Part shown: one piece after another, positions 1 through 11,252 of the stretch
How the letters are laid out: every line of letters starts with the position of its first letter
Numbering within the stretch: the stretch's first letter is position 1
NCBI GenBank assembly: GCA_963931865.1
Contig: OZ007511.1
Span: forward strand, 8,116,344 to 8,180,343
Reading direction: 5' to 3'
Length of the DNA: 64,000 nt
Source of the DNA: Axinella damicornis
Taxonomy: Eukaryota; Porifera; Demospongiae; Axinellida; Axinellidae
Translations under genes and position numbers: made by a program
Notes under the pieces: generated by a model
What the model was told of the DNA's origin: nothing
Seen by the model: the letters and a program-made list of their open reading frames with translations, nothing else
The model's database searches: none

Positions 1-690
1 AGTAACACAGTGGCACAACTACCTAGCACTGCATGTGTGTGGTGTCGACATTCCTACAAAACAACATGCAGGGAAAGAGAAAATCAACATGTGCTATTCA
101 GGCTGTGTCATGGAGGATAAAAGTTGGTGGTAATTGCTCCTGCAGATGCTCTTCCTGGCTGTATTTAATTGTGTGAGTGCATGCATTGTCGTTGGCGTAT
201 CTGTAGCTGTGGCAGCTAACCAAGATTAGTGCAAGGACACTACTGGAAGAATTTGGTCCTCAGTATACCTATATGTAAAGCCTGTGGACTATACAGCCGT
301 TTTTTGTTTTTTTTAATTGAAATAATTTTATCTCAAGGAGAAAGGGTTGCACAAAAGGACTAGCCTATGCACTATATAAGTACTCCCCAATACACAACAG
401 CAAAACCATGCACACAACACACAACAGCAAAATACACAACAGCATAATTATGAAGTCTAGGCTTCAGTGCATGCATGGCAGTGATCGCTATAGTTGGCAG
501 GCACCCTAGCTCACTGCATGCAGCAATCTCCACATGCATGCAGTGAAGCTGCGATTATAGCAACACCTGTTCTTTGTGAATAGGTGTGTCCTGATGGTCT
601 TTTACCGCCAGCGAAATCTGCACCTGTGTTTTCTGCTAAATGTTTCCAAGACCATGCAGGATGCTGACAGTAATTAAATTAGCCCTGATA
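1..690. other. Upstream non-coding sequence
   Basis: No coding exon, RNA gene or clear mobile element was recognised here. There are short repeats of the words cacacaacagcaaaa around 395-445 and many TGCATG/CATGCA words. A GC-rich patch starts at about 690 and leads into the promoter at 821. Confidence 0.5.
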
Positions 691-820
691 TGGCTCGGCG
701 TCGTCTAGAAGCGCGGCGCAGGCCGCTGAGCTAGGCAGGAGAAGCTATGCTGTCCCTTACGCGTTGCAATTGCCGCATTCTTGGTTCGCATTTCAGTTGC
801 TACACAGACGCACCTGTTGT

Positions 821-829
821 CTATAAATA
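821..829 (+). promoter_or_regulatory. TATA box, putative promoter of the multicopper oxidase gene
   Basis: CTATAAATA followed by a GC-rich stretch (GGCCGGCCGCG) is a classical TATA element. It predicts a start site near 850. The region 690-1000 is clearly richer in GC and CpG than its surroundings. A possible first non-coding exon would run from about 850 to a GGTGAGCG donor at 1003 and join the acceptor at 1650. The assignment to the oxidase is inferred from orientation and distance only. Confidence 0.45.
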
Positions 830-1002
830 GGCCGGCCGCGACTTCTTATGCTTATCGAAAGTTCTGCTAGCTGCGCTGCCTGTCGCTGTTTTGCACCTGC
901 TCCTGCGAACGTAATCGAGATCCGTGCGTGTCAGCTGCTGCTGTGGCCTGCACCTGCAGTGACTACTGACTACTGCTGAGAGATTCACAGCGGAGGTTGT
1001 TG

Positions 1003-1650
1003 GTGAGCGCAGTATACTGTGAAGTATATCCGCATGTTGGTTTGTGTAATCGCTGCTCTGTATACACCCTTTCACTGGTGCATGTATGGCTGATTTGATG
1101 CTTTTCTGATAGGCAACTGCATGTTGACTGCACTCGTATGCAGGACTTCGCAAGCCGTGAGAACGAGGCACTGCGGAAGCATGCAGTCGCCGTTCGAATT
1201 TGCTGCACGCATCGTCTGTCTCCCGGGAAAGAGCCGTTACTTCCAGAGTACGAAAGCGCCATCAAATTAAGAGCTATGCCTCCACAGGGAGCCAGACAAA
1301 GGGGACAAACCTGATAACAAAGAACGACGCAAGCCTGACTATTAACAAAGCCTCGTATGCACACCTACCTTTCGAGAGCACCTGTCGGCCGTAGATTTCG
1401 AACCTGCTTTCGCGTTGGCAGACCTTTAATATTGTGGCTGACATATGCATCTCGCCCAGTGTTATAGCTATAAACGATAGGAAACATATGATCGCAGATT
1501 TTTTTGAAGTTGGTTTTAGCGCCGAGCGCGTGGATGTTTCTGCAAAAGAATTTGATCGCTGGCGGTACGCGCCATTTCGCGCTCTATAATATGTTTAACT
1601 GCAAACAATTTCTGATGTATTAAACCGAGCAAACTTTTGTCTCTCCACAG
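1003..1650 (+). other. Probable 5'UTR intron of the oxidase gene
   Basis: The sequence just before the oxidase start ends in TTTTGTCTCTCCACAG at 1635-1650, an excellent 3' splice site, and the ATG follows 16 bases later. This implies a leader intron. The matching donor is uncertain; GTGAGC at 1003 is the best nearby candidate downstream of the TATA box. No other gene is supported in this interval. Confidence 0.4.
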
Positions 1651-1666
1651 GAGTGTAGCAAGCACC

Positions 1667-4600
1667 ATGGCACCTACCTTCCTCTTCCTCCTCGCCCTCC
1701 TCCTCCCAACTGCTTGGGTCTCCGCTGCGGTTGATGTATCCACCCTCGATATTCACAATGTTCCATGCAATGCTACGACAACCGCCTGTGAATGTCGGGA
1801 AGATGCTGACGTGTGCGTCTTCAACATATCAATCGCTCTGTTCCACAGCTTTGCCCGATACTTAATTGATCCTACTTACGGTGAACTAATTCAAACAGCC
1901 CGTATTTACTACTTTGATGACAATGGCAAGCTGGTTGGACACCCAGGACCAACTCATCCCTTTTGTACTATGGCTGGTGAAGACGACTTTAGTCAGTGTA
2001 CCCCGACGTACACGTTTGATGGGACCACCTTCAAGTCCTTTGTTGGAGTGAATGGACAGGTCCCTGGCCCATCCTTGATCGTATCGACAGACCAGACTGT
2101 GGTAGCAAATGTGAACAATCACCTCCAAATGGAGACCACATCTATTCACTGGCATGGCATGTATCAGTACAACACATACTTTATGGACGGTGTCCACCAC
2201 ATTACACAACATGCAATTGATCCACAGAAGTCTTTCCGGTACATCTTCAAGGCGAGCCCCTCCGGTACCCACTGGTACCACTCTCACACTGGAGTCCAGC
2301 GATCCGATGGTCTGTTTGGAGCACTGATTGTCAAAGAGAGACCAGCCGTGGTGAATCAGATTAGGCAGGCCCTGCCCACTGAGCTGAAACAGTACCAGGA
2401 CAAACCAGCTGAGCACACAGTGACCATAGCTGACTGGTATCGAGAACCAGCAGTCGATGCCTACTCACTGCTTGAAAGTGCAATCTGGTTCTACAGCAAT
2501 TCTGGACTTGCCCCTCCAGGCGCTGATGATAACCCTGAACATTTCACAATTGGACCAGATGGAAAAGAGGCCGGAAATTATCCATTCTGGTCTGCGCTGA
2601 TCAATGGAAAAGGCAAACATCCCGGTAATGAATATCCATATCTGAAATCACGTCTTCATATTTTCAGTGTAGACCCAGGCCAAGTGTACCGCTTCCGTCT
2701 GATCGGAGCCATCAATAACTATGTGTTCCGATTCTCAATAGATGAGCATCAACTCTTGGTTGTGGGGACAGATGGGTACTGGGTTGACCCCGTGCTGGTG
2801 CACTATATTGCCCTTCAGTCGGGAGAGCGATACGACTTCCTACTCATCACCAAGTCTAACCCAAGCAAGTGTAACTTCTGGATGCGAAGTGAGGCACAAG
2901 AAATTGATGTTGAGGAGAACACCACCCCGACAGAACCAGCGCCCTACCGCCTGCTACTGGACCGTGCAGCTGAATCAATACTCCACTATAATCTACCAGG
3001 ATCTAAACTACCAACTTCGGCAGATTATGTACACATCAAGGAACACTCTATCCCTGTCAACTCCACCTGCACCTCATCCCATCCCTGCAAAATAATGAAC
3101 TGTCCATGGAATATACACCCCTCATACAAACTGTCCTGTATATATGTAGATTCCCTTAGGCTTATCATCCCCACCCCCGAGAATTTGCTTCCAAAGGTTA
3201 CCCCTGATGAAGAGATCTTTTTCCAGTTTGGCACTGAAGGTGTGGGAGCTCTGAGTTCGGTGAATGGCCGTCGCACTCTCTTTCCATCAGTTCCTCCTGC
3301 ATTGACTGGAAGTGAGGAAGCTTACCAGCAGTTGGTTAATGAAGAACTCTGTAAGGAACTTGACAATCCCAACATGTGCAACGGCGTGAGACTGACAGTC
3401 TTCAATCCAAACTGTTCTTGTGTCCATGTGAGAGGTCTCGACTACCAAAAATCCTATCAGATGGTTTACACTGTAGCTGGACCACATGGCACATTCAGCC
3501 ACCCTGTGCACATGCATGGCCACAGCTTCTGGGTGCTTAAGATCGGCCTACCACCCATCGACTCTAGAACTGGTTTTGTGGACTGCTTTTCTGATGACAT
3601 TGAGTGCAATCGTCCGGCGAGTGTTCCCAGATGTGGATACGTACATAGTCATACAGGAGCACCGAATGACCCAAATGACTATGTCTGTACGTCAACAAGT
3701 TGGGCTCCTGGAAAGGAGTACAAATATCAATATCCATCCACAACTACTGGAAAGATTGATCCACATACTCCTGGAAAGATTGATCCACGTACTCCTCGCA
3801 AAGACACCATTATGGCTCCAGCTGGTGGCTATGCTGTGATCGCAATGGTAGCTGACAACCCTGGCGTCTGGTTCATGCACTGCCACGTGGAGAACCATGC
3901 AGTGGAAGGAATGGGTGTGGTCCTTAATGAAGCTCGACCCAAGCAGAATCCAGCACCGGAAGAGATGCGCCTTGCAGGACCCTATGAACCAACACTCGAA
4001 GATTTCTACGACTGGTTGGACCACAATCCTAATCCTACATGTAAGTCATGTTCTTGTTGTCCGTTTTCTCAAGCCACTGTTTTGGGGAATGGGCTGATGG
4101 CCTTCCAACTTCGCCTTAAACTGACACTAACGTTTTCCCCTCCTTCCTTCGCCAGCCCCCCCAACCACAGCCCCCCCAACCACAGCCACCCCAACCACAT
4201 GTCGTGCTGCAGGGTTCACAAATGGGTGCTGCAAGAAGCCTGGCAATGCCTGCTACGTTACTGCAGGACGCTGTTGGTGTGACTCGAGTTGCCATCACTA
4301 CAGCAACTGCTGCCCGGATATCAATGCAATCCATTGCACTGGACGGTGTAAGTCTGACCAGTTAATACAGTCTTTCCATGAGGTATAAAAGAAAAGTGAA
4401 TTTGCCTATTGTACCTTAAACTTGCTATTTGTTCAACCTCTAGATTTTAATGTCGATGTTATTGATGATTGATTCATCCATCCCTCCAGCCTCCTGGGGA
4501 GGTACAGGGTGGCACACAGCGCAGCAGACTGTCCAGGTCGAGGCTCAGGTTGAAGCTCAGGTCGGTGCCACCTATCAGGGCTGTGCTGCAGCTGGTTACA

Positions 4601-4728
4601 GTGGGTGCTGTACTGAGGGTGACTGCAAGGCTGTCTCGGGCTGTTACTGTGATGTCACCTGCTACTACTTCCGCACCTGCTGTGATGACATCATTGCTAA
4701 TGGCTGCTACCGTAAGAGCACATTATAA
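1667..4728 (+). CDS. Secreted laccase-like multicopper oxidase with two C-terminal somatomedin-B-like modules
   Basis: Multicopper oxidases oxidise phenols or metals and reduce O2 to water. Proposed exons are 1667-4040, 4156-4347 and 4490-4728, which join in one frame (about 934 residues). The start at 1667 is chosen because ACCATGG has good Kozak context and opens a signal peptide (residues 1-20); the upstream in-frame ATG at 1637 lies before the splice acceptor. All four copper motifs are present: HWHG (161), HWYHSH (202), HPVHMHGHSF (612) and HCHVENH (738) with the axial Met at 749. A 24-bp direct repeat (GKIDPxTP twice) lies in a loop before the last motif. Exon 2 encodes a Pro/Thr linker plus a CxGRCWCDSSC..CC module, and exon 3 a second one (CYCDVTC..CC). 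The family and copper sites are secure. The end is less so, because GTAAGA at 4712 could be another donor. Confidence 0.88.
4041..4155 (+). other. Oxidase intron 2
   Basis: Donor GTAAGT at 4041 follows codon 791 plus one base. The acceptor CCTTCGCCAG ends at 4155. Splicing keeps the frame into the Pro/Thr linker, whereas reading through gives a different, unrelated tail. The phase-1 position is typical of introns bordering shuffled extracellular modules. Confidence 0.75.
4156..4347 (+). other. Exon for linker and first somatomedin-B-like module
   Basis: In phase with the oxidase exon it encodes PPTTAPPTTATPTT followed by a compact Cys-rich module with the pattern CC..C..GRCWCDSSCHHYSNCC..C. 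The GRC-C-CD-C-CC core is the somatomedin B signature. It ends at GGACGGT before donor GTAAGT at 4348. Confidence 0.7.
4490..4728 (+). other. Exon for second somatomedin-B-like module
   Basis: The acceptor is TCCCTCCAG ending at 4489, in phase with the previous exon. It encodes a short Val-Glu-Ala-Gln repeat and then GCC..GDC..GCYCDVTCYYFRTCCDD..C, a second somatomedin-B-like module. It either stops at TAA 4726-4728 or is spliced at GTAAGA (4712) to an unrecognised last exon. Confidence 0.65.
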
Positions 4729-5998
4729 TTGTGTGGCAGTGTTGGGTTCTTGCTTTTGTGTATATGGTAATGGATGGATCAATTGGATCAATTGACCCTG
4801 TCCTGCTTGACTTTACTGAATGTCCACTGGACTGTTTTCTGTAGCTTTCCATGCATCCATAATTATTGCCTGTTGAGGCTGAGATTTGGGGACGTTGCAT
4901 TTTCCCTCCTTTTGTGTTGCTTTTGTGTCGGTATGTAAACGCTGCCGGCCATCAACCTGCTGCAGTATATTATGGCTGAACTCTCTACCCTCACAGCACC
5001 CCAGCGGCATGAACTCTTCTTCAGTCGGTGAATCCCAGAGGAGTGTGAACTGCTTTTAGGGAGTTGTACCCCTGTAATTCATTCGCAGCCAAGCTGGATA
5101 ATGTTTTGGATCATTGTATTTCAACTTGATTAGTGCTTCACTTGTTGCTGAATTATAACACTTGGAGTGTTTGAATTGTTTTCACAAAAGAAATCAAAAG
5201 TCTGCAGAATGATGGTGATGGGTGATTTCTGGGTCACCGTGTGACCATGAACAATTACTGCACTAATTGAAGGGCTGAGAACCAGAGTGGCCTAACCCAC
5301 AAACATTAACTAGCCCCCCTAAACTTGAGAATACTGTTAAAATGTACGTGTTTCAGGATCGAGCTAGCTGCTGAAATTTTCAAAATTTTAGTCAGATGCT
5401 CATACCCATTGCATTAGCTGATGTACCAATAGCCTCTTCCCAGGCCCCGCCTACGCAGCTTTTCATAGCCTGCATGCTTAAGCACTGAAAGCTGGGTGGG
5501 GGCCTGGGAACCAGGCTAACATTGCAAGTCACGGAAGGAGTATTTGTCAAACCAGTGGATCGACTCTATTGAAGGAGTTTGTGATTGTCTGATTCCAGAT
5601 TGGACAAATGGGTAGCTAGCTGCTAGCTAAGAGACCTTTTACAAAGGAAGGTCCCACAAAATGTATAATTATGTTGAGCATCACTAGATATAGCCTCATC
5701 CATATGCATGCTGACTCTCCCGGTGGGATTCTTGCAACCAAAACTGCATACGCAGACTTGGAAACAACAATGGATCAAACAGCACAGCATTTCACTACAT
5801 AATGATCATGATACGTGTTATGTCTTTAGGGGACTTGAATACTGTGGATATCCTTCTGATCGAACTCAAAGTGGATGGTGAGCAGAAGTCAAGCAGAATG
5901 GCTGCCTTGATAAAGTTTGTAATGGTCTTTGTGCACGGTTTGACTGCACACACAGCAGCTGCTAGTACAATCAGGGTGACGAAGGCAAGTGCAAGCTG
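4729..5998. other. Intergenic region with one foldback relic
   Basis: No further coding exon is secure. A possible oxidase terminal exon could begin after the CTACCCTCACAG acceptor near 4997. The only clear structured element is the foldback relic at 5430-5518. Confidence 0.4.
5430..5518. repeat. Foldback (TAGCCTC...GGCTA) element, diverged
   Basis: Left end tagcctcttcccaggcc and right end ggcctgggaaccaggcta are inverted copies of each other. The inner arms (cgcagctttt / gaaagctgggtgg) also pair. It belongs to the foldback family found throughout the window, but no target duplication is visible here. Confidence 0.65.

Positions 5999-6089
<91 letters not shown>
5999..6089. repeat. (GT)n microsatellite
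   Basis: About 45 uninterrupted TG dinucleotides. It creates open frames of Cys-Val or His-Thr on either strand, and these are not genes. Confidence 0.97.
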
Positions 6090-6090
<1 letters not shown>

Positions 6091-6377
6091 GGCTTGGAGT
6101 TGTGGAGGGAAGGGGGGAAAGTGGGGGGAGGGGGAGTGGAGAGTGACAACTGCAATCCAGCATTTTGATTCCATGAAGTCTGCGATTTTAGTACCTCTAA
6201 AGAAAACAACATTGCAGCCCCAGTGCACCATTAACCTCTGTTGCAATACTGGACCATTCTTTCCCCTCCAACCAGTTTCAGTTCATGCATGCAGTAATGG
6301 CCTGCATGGTAGGATTGGGTGATACTATATCATGATCCTGCGATTATTTGCCTCAAGGTATCATGATCCCCAGGTAA

Positions 6378-6640
6378 TCATGCACCACCACAATTACTAG
6401 CCTGTATATAGTGTGCTCCTGGAAGTGCCCTTGCAACCAGTGGTATGTAGTGGTCGTTGATTCGTTCTTGGGTGACAGGTGACCTCAAATTCTCTCCTAT
6501 ACCAATGAGCATTCCAATGCTGCTGGATGCACTCTTGTACGTCTTCTTCAAATCATCCTCAAGAACACTCACTTGCTGCATTGCTGACCTCAATAAACGG
6601 AACATGGATCAACCGAGCAGCATTCCTGTAGGGGGAAACT
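6378..6640 (-). other. Possible coding exon, unassigned
   Basis: Read on the minus strand there is a good acceptor (TTTCCCCCTACAG, around 6630). It is followed by an open frame with ordinary composition that includes LEDDLKKTYKSASSSIGM. I recognise no family and see no confirmed partner exon, so this is only a candidate. Confidence 0.25.
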
Positions 6641-6753
6641 TAGCTTAAAAATCCAACCACACTACTGGTAGCCGGTACGCAAGCTGAATATTACAGCTCG
6701 TTCAAATTAACGCACATGTCACATGCAGGAGGACGAAATCGTATCAAAGTTGG

Positions 6754-6754
<1 letters not shown>

Positions 6755-6794
<40 letters not shown>
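6755..6794. repeat. Poly-G tract (40 bases)
   Basis: Forty consecutive G bases at the left edge of the tandem duplication that follows. Such length is unusual and may be a collapsed or unstable assembly site. Confidence 0.95.
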
Positions 6795-6795
<1 letters not shown>

Positions 6796-6796
<1 letters not shown>

Positions 6797-7856
6797 AGAG
6801 TTGCCTTGGATACCAAATACTTTCTGGGTATTTACAAGGGGGCCAGCAAAGACATTAAAGAGGTGTGGACAACACAACATTAGTTTTACCGAGCATGTAC
6901 TTTCTGCGAAGTGTTTGTTTGCAGTCATCAGTAGAGATGTCCTTGGGGCTACTGCGCCGTTGCTTATGGTAGTATGTCTAGGCCCATTGAAGAACTGGAC
7001 GGTGATACTCTCAGAACTTGCTCTCGACACTTGCAGCACTGCAGATGTTGTCTACTCCAATGGGCATGGTAGTGATGGAGGCACGGCTTAGGAGGGATGA
7101 CACAGTTGCACGCCACCAACACCACCTAGGCTTAGGGTCACTCGAAGGGAGGTTATTTCCCTAAGAAAGGTACATTACACGTAATTCATTTTAAACAGAA
7201 CATAGGTTGCTGATTCAGCATCACAAACAGTAGTAGGAGAATTTGATGGGGAAAGTTTCAGTGGGTCACACCCATTAGCTTAGTCTGTGTGGGCATCAAG
7301 CAGCCTGTGTATGAGCAAATAAGAGTTCCCTTGGATACCAAATACTTTCTGGGTATTTACAAGGGGGCCAGCAAAGACATTAAAGAGGTGTGGACAACAA
7401 AACATTAGTTTTACCGAGCATGCACTTTCTGCGAAGGGTTTGTTTGCAGTCATCAGTAGAGATGTCCTTGGGGATACTGCGCCATTGCTTATGGTAGTAT
7501 AAATGTCTAGCTCCATTGAAGAACTGGACGGTGATACTCTCAGAACTTGCTCTCGACACTTGCAGCACTGCAGATGTTGTCTACTCCACGATCCAATGGG
7601 CATGGTAGTGATGGAGGCACGGCTTAGGAGGGATGACACAGTTGCACGCCACCAACACCACCTAGGCTTAGGGTCACTCGAAGGGAGGTTATTTCCCTAA
7701 GAAAGGTACATTACACGTAATTCATTTTAAACAGAACATAGGTTGCTGATTCAGCATCACAAACAGTAGTAGGAGAATTTGATGGGGAAAGTTTCAGTGG
7801 GTCACACCCATTAGCTTAGTCTGTGTGGGCATCAAGCAGCCTGTGTATGAGCAAAT
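6796..7856. repeat. Tandem duplication of a ~530-bp unit
   Basis: Positions 6796-7320 and 7321-7856 are near-identical direct copies, starting aagagttgccttgg / aagagttcccttgg and ending ctgtgtatgagcaaat. On the minus strand both contain a short frame with DDCKQTLRRK-like residues. This recalls the C-terminal part of some LINE reverse transcriptases but is too short and broken to call. Confidence 0.85.
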
Positions 7857-7926
7857 AGTAGTGGACTGTTTGGCAAGATGTGTACTCAAAATCCATGAAC
7901 ATTTTTCTCATGCTAAATAAGCCCTA

Positions 7927-8204
7927 TACCGTAGTCGCGCGTTATTAGGCGCATGCACCTATAACTCCACAGGAAGGAAATATGCGCCTATAAGCGAGAT
8001 GCACCTAATAACACACATAATAATAATAATGAGATTCCTCGAATAGGAAGCGCGCTTCAATTCGAATATAGCTGTTTTCCACTCCGAAGGATCGAAAATG
8101 GTTGGAAGACTGCAGCGCTTACCTGGGATGAGATTTGAACCTGCGCCTAACAGCGAATATGCGCCTATAAGTGAGATGCGCCTAATAACGTGCGACTACG
8201 GTAT
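7927..8204. mobile_element. MITE with long terminal inverted repeats, TA target
   Basis: Left end taccgtagtcgcgcgttatt and right end taataacgtgcgactacggta are inverted copies, flanked by TA. Subterminal repeats of tgcgcctataagYgagatg lie inside both ends. The TA target suggests a Tc1/mariner-type source. No transposase is encoded. Confidence 0.8.
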
Positions 8205-8609
8205 GGCATGTAAACATTACAGTGGGAAGCCAACCAATTTACCAATCCCTGGTGCTGCACTGTAGGCAAGTACGAGGGGATCATGTACAGCAGATTACCC
8301 ATAGCCAGTCAGGCCTCACATCCACAGGTGAAATCTAGCTTGGGCGGCACATATACATAAGCTCCTGGATATCCCCATTGAATTGCGGCAGTATTGTGTA
8401 AACCATGGACCAACTTCAGTGTGCATGTCACTATATGTATGTACACTAATGTCTGGCTAGCATGTGTAGAAGGAATGCAGTCTTGAAGTCATAGGCCCTC
8501 AATATGTACCCTCATTATGTACACTCACAGCAACTTACATGTGACCCTTCAGGTGTTTATGAGTGAGATCATTGGGCCCAGGGGTCACCCCCTTCTGTGG
8601 GAAATATCA

Positions 8610-8815
8610 CAGGAAAAACTGCCTGTAGATACGGGACTGGGTGGCCACCGTAAACATCCGTGTTGACACCATCTGCCCACCCGTTCGAGTCCGCGGAGAG
8701 ACAACTTGATTGCACCTTCAACATCCCTACGGACTCGAATGGGTGAGCCAACGGTGCGATCATGATGACGATGACGGTGCCGTTCTTGAGAAGTTTTTAC
8801 AGGTAGTTTTTCCTG
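8610..8815. mobile_element. Palindromic MITE, CAGGAAAAACT ends
   Basis: The ends caggaaaaactgcctgta and tacaggtagtttttcctg are inverted repeats, and the interior also folds (ggactcgaatgggtg against cacccgttcgagtccg). A related copy lies at 17541-17758 in the opposite orientation. The ends resemble hAT-type termini, but no clean target duplication is seen. Confidence 0.7.
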
Positions 8816-9050
8816 CGTATCTTTCCACATTCCTCCTTCAGTCACATAAAACACCACACACCTCCCTTACACTCTCTCTGCACCGGTCCATGCATCAGCT
8901 CCTGATCTCCCTTGGTCCTGATGGGCAGCAACAGCTGTAGATAGATCAGGCGGTTTGGAGATCAACCTGGCCCTGTCGCACTGTTCAGCTGGGAGTAGGA
9001 ACACATCATGATCAGGATCTTAGACTACCATGCGTGGCACTCTGGAGCTC

Positions 9051-9150
9051 ATGGTGAAAGCACTAGGAGGGGGAGGTGGTGAAAGCGATGGGAGGGGGAG
9101 GTGCTGAAAGTGCTGGGAGGTGGAGGTGGTGAAAGCGATGGGAGGGGGAG
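9051..9150. repeat. Purine-rich minisatellite, left part
   Basis: Repeats of gggaggtggtgaaagcgatg and close variants. The array resumes at 9935-9970, so it was split by the element at 9151-9934. Confidence 0.8.
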
Positions 9151-9934
9151 CAGTGGCGGATCTAGGGGGGGGGGCACCGGGGGCCGGTGCCCCCCCCCTT
9201 TTGCTTCTTCATCACTTTATTTTCCTCCTTACTAACTTGCTGCCGCTACGTTGCAACTCCTGGCGCATGGCTTGGCCTTCTCAGCTCGCAATATCGTGCG
9301 TTGCCTGAAACCGAACGGCTTGGGTTATCCATGCGTACTACTGAGGATTTCAGGTTGCTTGTCCAAGATCCATTTCAAATTTTCGGCGCATGCGCACTGG
9401 TGAGAGAGTGCGCGGTGTGCGCCTTCGCCGTTTATATGGCGTAGCTGTCTTGCCGTAATGTAAACGAACGCACAATCGTTCGAACGAACGCAGCAATTCC
9501 CAGCTAGCTTAGACTTCAAGTACAAGGGCAGTTTCCATGGCCATACTATGCGCATGCGCTAATTTCTTGAATGGATCTGGGACAAGCAACCTGAAATCCT
9601 CAGTATACTATCCATGTCGTTCCCAATATAGTACGCATGGGAACGAGACCACGATCTAGTATACCCCTCCGTGTACGTACGTATTACGTTCGTGGGCGAA
9701 ATTTGAGCGCTCATGGCGGCCCTGGCACCTGCAATCCTCGTACATCTGGAACTTGCAGTACAAAGCGCGAAGGTGCCACGAGAGCCCATCCTGAGAAGTG
9801 AAAAATGAAGGCGAAAAATTTTTTCCGCGCTTCGCGCGGACTGATCGGCGCTACGCACCTCTATGCACTGCCTCCGGCAGCGTTTCATTAATATATGGTG
9901 CCCCCCCCTTTCATAAATCCTGTATCCGCCCCTG
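9151..9934. mobile_element. DNA transposon derivative with CAGTGGCGGAT ends, nested palindrome
   Basis: The outer ends are cagtggcggatctaggg and ctgtatccgcccctg, with a run of G/C (ggtgcccccccc) as inverted subterminal sequence. Inside, 9328-9376 and 9562-9612 form a second long inverted repeat (aggatttcaggttgcttgtcc). It interrupts a purine minisatellite. CAGNGGCGGAT ends are common in hAT-like elements. The target duplication cannot be told apart from the array. Confidence 0.75.
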
Positions 9935-10380
9935 GGGAGGTGGTGAAAGCGATGGGAGGGGGAGGTGGTAAAATTCCAGCAAATTAAGGGATCCTGGTTG
10001 AAAGTAGTTACCATGGCAACAAGTTGCTAGCCAACAATATAGGGCTGCAAACTTAACAATTAATACAAGCCAAGTGTACAATGGCTTCTTAGTACAATCC
10101 TAGGGTTAGTTATACACGTTACCTAGGGTTAGTTATACACCCCTTCAGGCTGAAGTAAGTACAACCCTGGGATATGGTCGTCATTGAGAAGTAATTAGCC
10201 ATAATTATATGGTAATTATATTATGGTAAAACTACATACCTGCATAGGCAACTTCCATCTCCCAAAGCCACTTAGTTATCAACTTCACACAACTGCAAAA
10301 CCTTGTGTCTGATCACCGGACTGGAAACCAGTGGAAAGGGTACTGCAATGATGAACTATGCCAGGAATCTTTCCATTGCA

Positions 10381-10821
10381 TTAAGGCTACGGGATACTCG
10401 TGCGCGCGCTGTGCGAAATGTATTGGGAAATGTATACTTAAGCTCGCTAACCAAAAAACCTGTGGTACGAAGAGCGTGATCAACTTGATTCTGGCGGTGG
10501 AGGTGCGCTGTCACAAGGTGCAGGGCATGATGGAAGCTTTTTTGATAGCATAATTGCTGGCAAATTAATCTGCTGTCTCGCTTGAGAAAAAAGCGGTAAA
10601 TACGGCTTTTTGGTAAACTGAACTGCTCGTTTTTGCACGGCTATACAGCGTATATATCGGTAAAAGCTTCCGTCATGCCCTGTACCTTGTGACAGCGTAC
10701 CTCCACCTCCAGAATCAAGTTGCTCACGCTGTTCATACCAGAGATTTTTGGTTAGTGAGCTTAAGTATACATTTCCCAATACATTTCCCACGGCGCACGC
10801 ACGAGTATCCCATAACCTTAA
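10381..10821. mobile_element. TTAA-flanked foldback MITE (piggyBac-like)
   Basis: Arms of about 165 bp (10381-10549 and 10664-10821) are inverted copies of each other, including ctcgctaaccaaaaa / tttttggttagtgag. The outer ends are TTAAGGctacgggatactcg and cgagtatcccataaCCTTAA. The TTAA on both sides fits piggyBac-type insertion. Open frames in the arms mirror each other and are not genes. Confidence 0.8.
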
Positions 10822-11177
10822 AGCCACTCATCGAGTGTGCATCATGATATCATCGTCAATGTCATTGAAATGACGATGCTGTCGTCATTATGTCATAATG
10901 CTATAACTCGCAGTTTGTTCATCCGGCCAGCACCCACATTACGTTCTGACGTTTCACAGGTGACACAATTTAATGTCTCAGGCCCTTCCCCCTTTAGTAC
11001 CAAAGCTTTCGTTCACGTATGGGAGAGCCTGGGCACCAAGTTAGTGTTTCAATAGCTATCGATCTTGAATTGGAGCCTCACCATTGCAATCTTCACTATA
11101 TACCCACACCACTAGCTCTCCGCCCCTCCTCTCTCTCATCCTGTCTCCTCCCACACACAACTCCCTCTCTCTAGCAT

Positions 11178-11252
11178 CTACCTACTGAAGGAGGCCGCAG
11201 CATCTGCCAACTCTGTCATCTCTTCCTCGGTCTTCTTCTTCTTCTGAAGAAT
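11178..11252 (-). other. Possible terminal exon, unassigned
   Basis: A minus-strand acceptor (CCACTTTTCTAG) precedes a frame that ends with KKKKTEEEMTELADAAASF and a stop at 11178. A second frame of the same stretch is also open and acidic. No family is recognised. A further candidate minus exon lies at about 12197-12285, with a GTAAGT donor, but no link between them is shown. Confidence 0.25.

Noticed and set aside
6723..7639. LINE reverse transcriptase in the tandem duplication
   Set aside because: Only about ten residues are suggestive (DDCKQTLRRK). No catalytic motif was found, and frames differ between the two copies.
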